Shown piece by piece: positions 62,029 through 64,000 of a DNA stretch of 64,000 nucleotides. Position 1 is the stretch's first letter; every line of letters starts with the position of its first letter. The translations under genes were made by a program, and so were the position numbers. Origin of the DNA: Bacillus oleivorans (GTDB lineage Bacteria > Bacillota > Bacilli > Bacillales > JC228); the NCBI RefSeq assembly GCF_900207585.1, contig NZ_OAOP01000010.1, forward strand, positions 143,654 through 207,653, given 5' to 3'. Below the pieces are notes generated by a model, which was not told where the DNA came from, made no database searches, and was given only the letters and a program-made list of their open reading frames with translations.

Positions 62029-62946
62029 TTACAAATACCGTGTCTTTGCAATTTGATCGTGATGCCTTTCATTCAACCCAAGTGATATTAAATAAAAAGT
62101 AAATAAAAACAGTAAATAAACAGCTAAAGGACAAAGCAGAATCCATTGGGCATAGTATAAAAAGTCTTTTGACTCACCAAGCAAGCCAGACCATTCGTTT
62201 GTGATGGATGTAAATTTAGTTGCCATTAGCGGGAAACTGGTCCCTCCTAAAAATAAATTAAAGATACCTAATTGGCCAATCAAATGTAAAACCTGAATGG
62301 TTTCGTTTACAAAAAGGATTAAAAGATTTCCTTTAAGCATTGGGAAAATATGCTTCTTCATGATATGGATTCTGGAACCACCCAATGTTTGAGAAGCCAT
62401 GACAAAGATACTATTTTTTGTTTCGGCTGTTTTGGCATAAACGACATTAAAAACGCCTGAAACACCTAGTATAGTCATAAGCGCCCCTTGAATCAACACT
62501 AATGAAAGTACAGATAGAACAGGTTCAATATTTATGCTGATCATAACAAAGTAAATAATAATGAACGTCGGAATACTGCTTAGGATTGGAAAATGGCTCT
62601 TATTTAACTCTCCGCTTTTCTTTGATAATCCCATGATGATTCCAAGTATGGTTCCGATAACCGTTCTTAATAAAGCGACAATGATGGTTGTAAAGACGGT
62701 ATATTTAGCACCATATAATAGTTTAGTGAGAATGTCGTACCCATACTTATCTGTTCCCAGCCAGAATTCCTGCGAAGGAGGAGACGGCGGCCCTATAATC
62801 TCTCCCCCATTCTCTAGACTATATAATATTTGTTGTTTGTAATCTTTATTATAAGGTGCAATTGATGGACCAAAGATAGCAATGAATACAAAAAAACTAA
62901 GGAAAAGCAATCCGATTATAAGCTTATAATTAATTGACTTAGTCAT
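62029..62946 (-). CDS. ABC transporter permease, OppC/DppC-like
   Basis: The 305-residue protein has a first TM near LIIGLLFLSFFVFIAIFG, the outer segment EFWLGTDKYGYDILTKLLYGAKY (the GTDxxGRD motif of peptide/nickel permeases, here GTDKYGYD), and the inner EAA-like loop FVMASQTLGGSRIHIMKKHIFP. It overlaps the upstream permease gene by 8 bases. Binding protein and ATPase genes are not in the window. Confidence 0.85.
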   Translation of the reverse strand: MTKSINYKLIIGLLFLSFFVFIAIFGPSIAPYNKDYKQQILYSLENGGEIIGPPSPPSQEFWLGTDKYGYDILTKLLYGAKYTVFTTIIVALLRTVIGTILGIIMGLSKKSGELNKSHFPILSSIPTFIIIYFVMISINIEPVLSVLSLVLIQGALMTILGVSGVFNVVYAKTAETKNSIFVMASQTLGGSRIHIMKKHIFPMLKGNLLILFVNETIQVLHLIGQLGIFNLFLGGTSFPLMATKFTSITNEWSGLLGESKDFLYYAQWILLCPLAVYLLFLFTFYLISLGLNERHHDQIAKTRYL

Positions 62947-63817
62947 GACGGAGAATCCTTTCTACAAGGAGAATCAACATTTTCAGATAAAAGAACAGGA
63001 GTACATACAATAGGAATAAAGCAAAAAAACAAAATATCACTAAATTATACTGATATCCAAATTTCATCTGATGCTGAAATAGCAAAGCTGTAATTCCGCC
63101 GGTATTAAAGAGGTACTCAACAATAAATAGATTACTAATCATGATTGCAAGAATCTTATGGAGGTCTGCTTTTAGAAAAGGAGTAACATTGGTTGTGACA
63201 TGATAAAGGTAAATATTTCTTTTTTTAATTCCTTTAGAAATCGCTGTTAAGATATAATCTTCCCGTAGTACATCTTGAGTCCTTTCGTTAAGCGTTCTGA
63301 CAATATAAATAAGAGGAATTAAGACAAGTGTTATCAGCGGCAGCAAAATAGCGGGGTCCTCTGTACTCGGAGTTGCTACTTTTGCCAATCTTACTCCCGT
63401 TTTTTGATAAAAAATCACAACTAAAATTTGAAGAATAGAGATAAAAATAAAGTCTGGGATCATCCCTAAAAAACCCAAAAAATTATTCAGTAACTTATTA
63501 CTCTGTCTCCAAAAATAAATACCTAATATAAAGGAAAGCAGTAATATGATGGAGCTCGACCAAAATAAATAGAAGAAAGAAAATTTGAAGTAACGGGAAA
63601 TATCCGTTAATATAGATCTGATACGGTCCCCTTGCTCGTAATAAAACGAGCTGCCGGTAAAGAGTCCAGAAAAGAATTGCTTCATTTCTTCAAATATCCC
63701 TTCAAAGTTAATAGCCACCCTGTCACCCATATTAAATATCACTAGAGGAAAGGTAGCTATAATTAATAATAAAAGGACACTAAATATATGTATGAAGGAA
63801 TTTTTTAAAAGCTTCAT
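62939..63817 (-). CDS. ABC transporter permease, OppB/DppB-like
   Basis: The 292-residue protein has six hydrophobic segments; an EAA-type loop reads EDYILTAISKGIKKRNIYLYHVTTNV. It is the partner of the following permease. Together they would form the membrane channel of a peptide, opine or metal importer. TTG/ATG alternatives exist; ATG 63817 is used. The first gene of the operon may lie here, since the next item upstream is an insertion-sequence end. Confidence 0.83.
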   Translation of the reverse strand: MKLLKNSFIHIFSVLLLLIIATFPLVIFNMGDRVAINFEGIFEEMKQFFSGLFTGSSFYYEQGDRIRSILTDISRYFKFSFFYLFWSSSIILLLSFILGIYFWRQSNKLLNNFLGFLGMIPDFIFISILQILVVIFYQKTGVRLAKVATPSTEDPAILLPLITLVLIPLIYIVRTLNERTQDVLREDYILTAISKGIKKRNIYLYHVTTNVTPFLKADLHKILAIMISNLFIVEYLFNTGGITALLFQHQMKFGYQYNLVIFCFFALFLLYVLLFFYLKMLILLVERILRHD

Positions 63818-63910
63818 GTATGTTCTCCTATACTAGATTACAAAAAATTGCAATTCTCCAATGATACTATTCTACTTAATTATAAAATATTAAACCACCC
63901 AATTCTGATC

Positions 63911-63930
63911 TGAACCCAAAAAGTTAGACA
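63911..63930 (-). mobile_element. Probable right end of an IS3-family element
   Basis: Read on the minus strand, TGTCTAACTTTTTGGGTTCA lies seven bases past the transposase stop and has the T-G...C-A form of an IS3 terminal repeat. The other end is outside the window, so it cannot be matched. Confidence 0.55.
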
Positions 63931-63937
63931 CAGAAAT

Positions 63938-64000
63938 TTAGGCAGCTACTTGGGCATGATTTCGGTATTGAACCGGACTCATGCCTTTTAATTTTGCCTT
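63938..64000 (-). CDS. IS3-family transposase OrfB, C-terminal 20 codons
   Basis: The last 20 residues read KAKLKGMSPVQYRNHAQVAA, the common C-terminus of IS3-group (IS150-like) OrfB integrases, ending in TAA. The rest, including the DDE motif, is beyond the window. Confidence 0.85.
   Translation of the reverse strand, partial: KAKLKGMSPVQYRNHAQVAA

Overview
This 64 kb window is chromosomal DNA of an endospore-forming member of the Bacillaceae (low-GC Firmicutes). The evidence is four small acid-soluble spore protein genes (sspP, sspO, sspN, tlp), spore-coat-type proteins, forespore-type promoters, and the gene order citB - yneN-like - sspN - tlp - yneP - yneQ - plsY - yneT - parE - parC, which follows the Bacillus subtilis backbone. 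Both ends are cut: a radical SAM gene lacks its 5' end at base 1, and the C-terminus of an IS3-family transposase runs off the right end. No rRNA, tRNA or CRISPR array was seen.

Layout. 0-13.5 kb holds metabolic and stress genes: a catechol-dioxygenase-like gene behind a palindromic operator, a Nudix/SDR pair, an AlaX-type editing protein, a sigma factor next to a second-type clpP, DUF genes, a patatin, and a quinone-response cluster (MarR regulator with an MhqR-like operator, ring-cleaving dioxygenase, mhqD). 13.7-18.7 kb is a selenocysteine island: selB, a type I holin-like toxin locus, selD and selA. selD is itself a selenoprotein gene: its true reading frame starts upstream of an in-frame UGA, with a hairpin directly after it. 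18.8-25.6 kb carries a short-chain fatty acid transporter and a five-gene operon for a flavin/iron-sulfur amino-acid (or opine) dehydrogenase plus sodium symporter. That operon lies between sspP and sspO. 26-48 kb is the conserved citB to parC backbone, with additions: a double AAA ATPase, CapA, a FixH-like lipoprotein, a zinc-binding lipoprotein with three Zur boxes, a GH18 protein, a DUF3231 protein and an EAL protein. 48-64 kb is accessory: staygreen, phosphotransferase, DinB, coat protein, permease, a LAGLIDADG endonuclease with a ribbon-helix-helix gene, DUF2515, MMPL, MFS, two ABC permeases and the IS3 end.

The most notable signals are regulatory or structural. Two perfect GAAC-N4-GTTC LexA-type boxes lie in promoters, one before the holin-like toxin and one exactly within the spacer of a near-consensus promoter for the free-standing LAGLIDADG endonuclease. 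This suggests that the DNA-damage response drives both a membrane toxin and a homing-type nuclease. Four intergenic arrays (6.7, 29.0, 49.2 and 59.5 kb) have different sequences but share a period of about 50-52 bp and short inverted repeats. The 49.2 kb array shows paired changes in its hairpin arms. Two of the arrays (6.7 and 59.5 kb) are the same element in the same two-forward, two-inverted arrangement. Other repeats include a 165 bp element with perfect 14 bp terminal inverted repeats at 10.5 kb and a roughly 155 bp Bacillus-type intergenic repeat at 20.2 kb.
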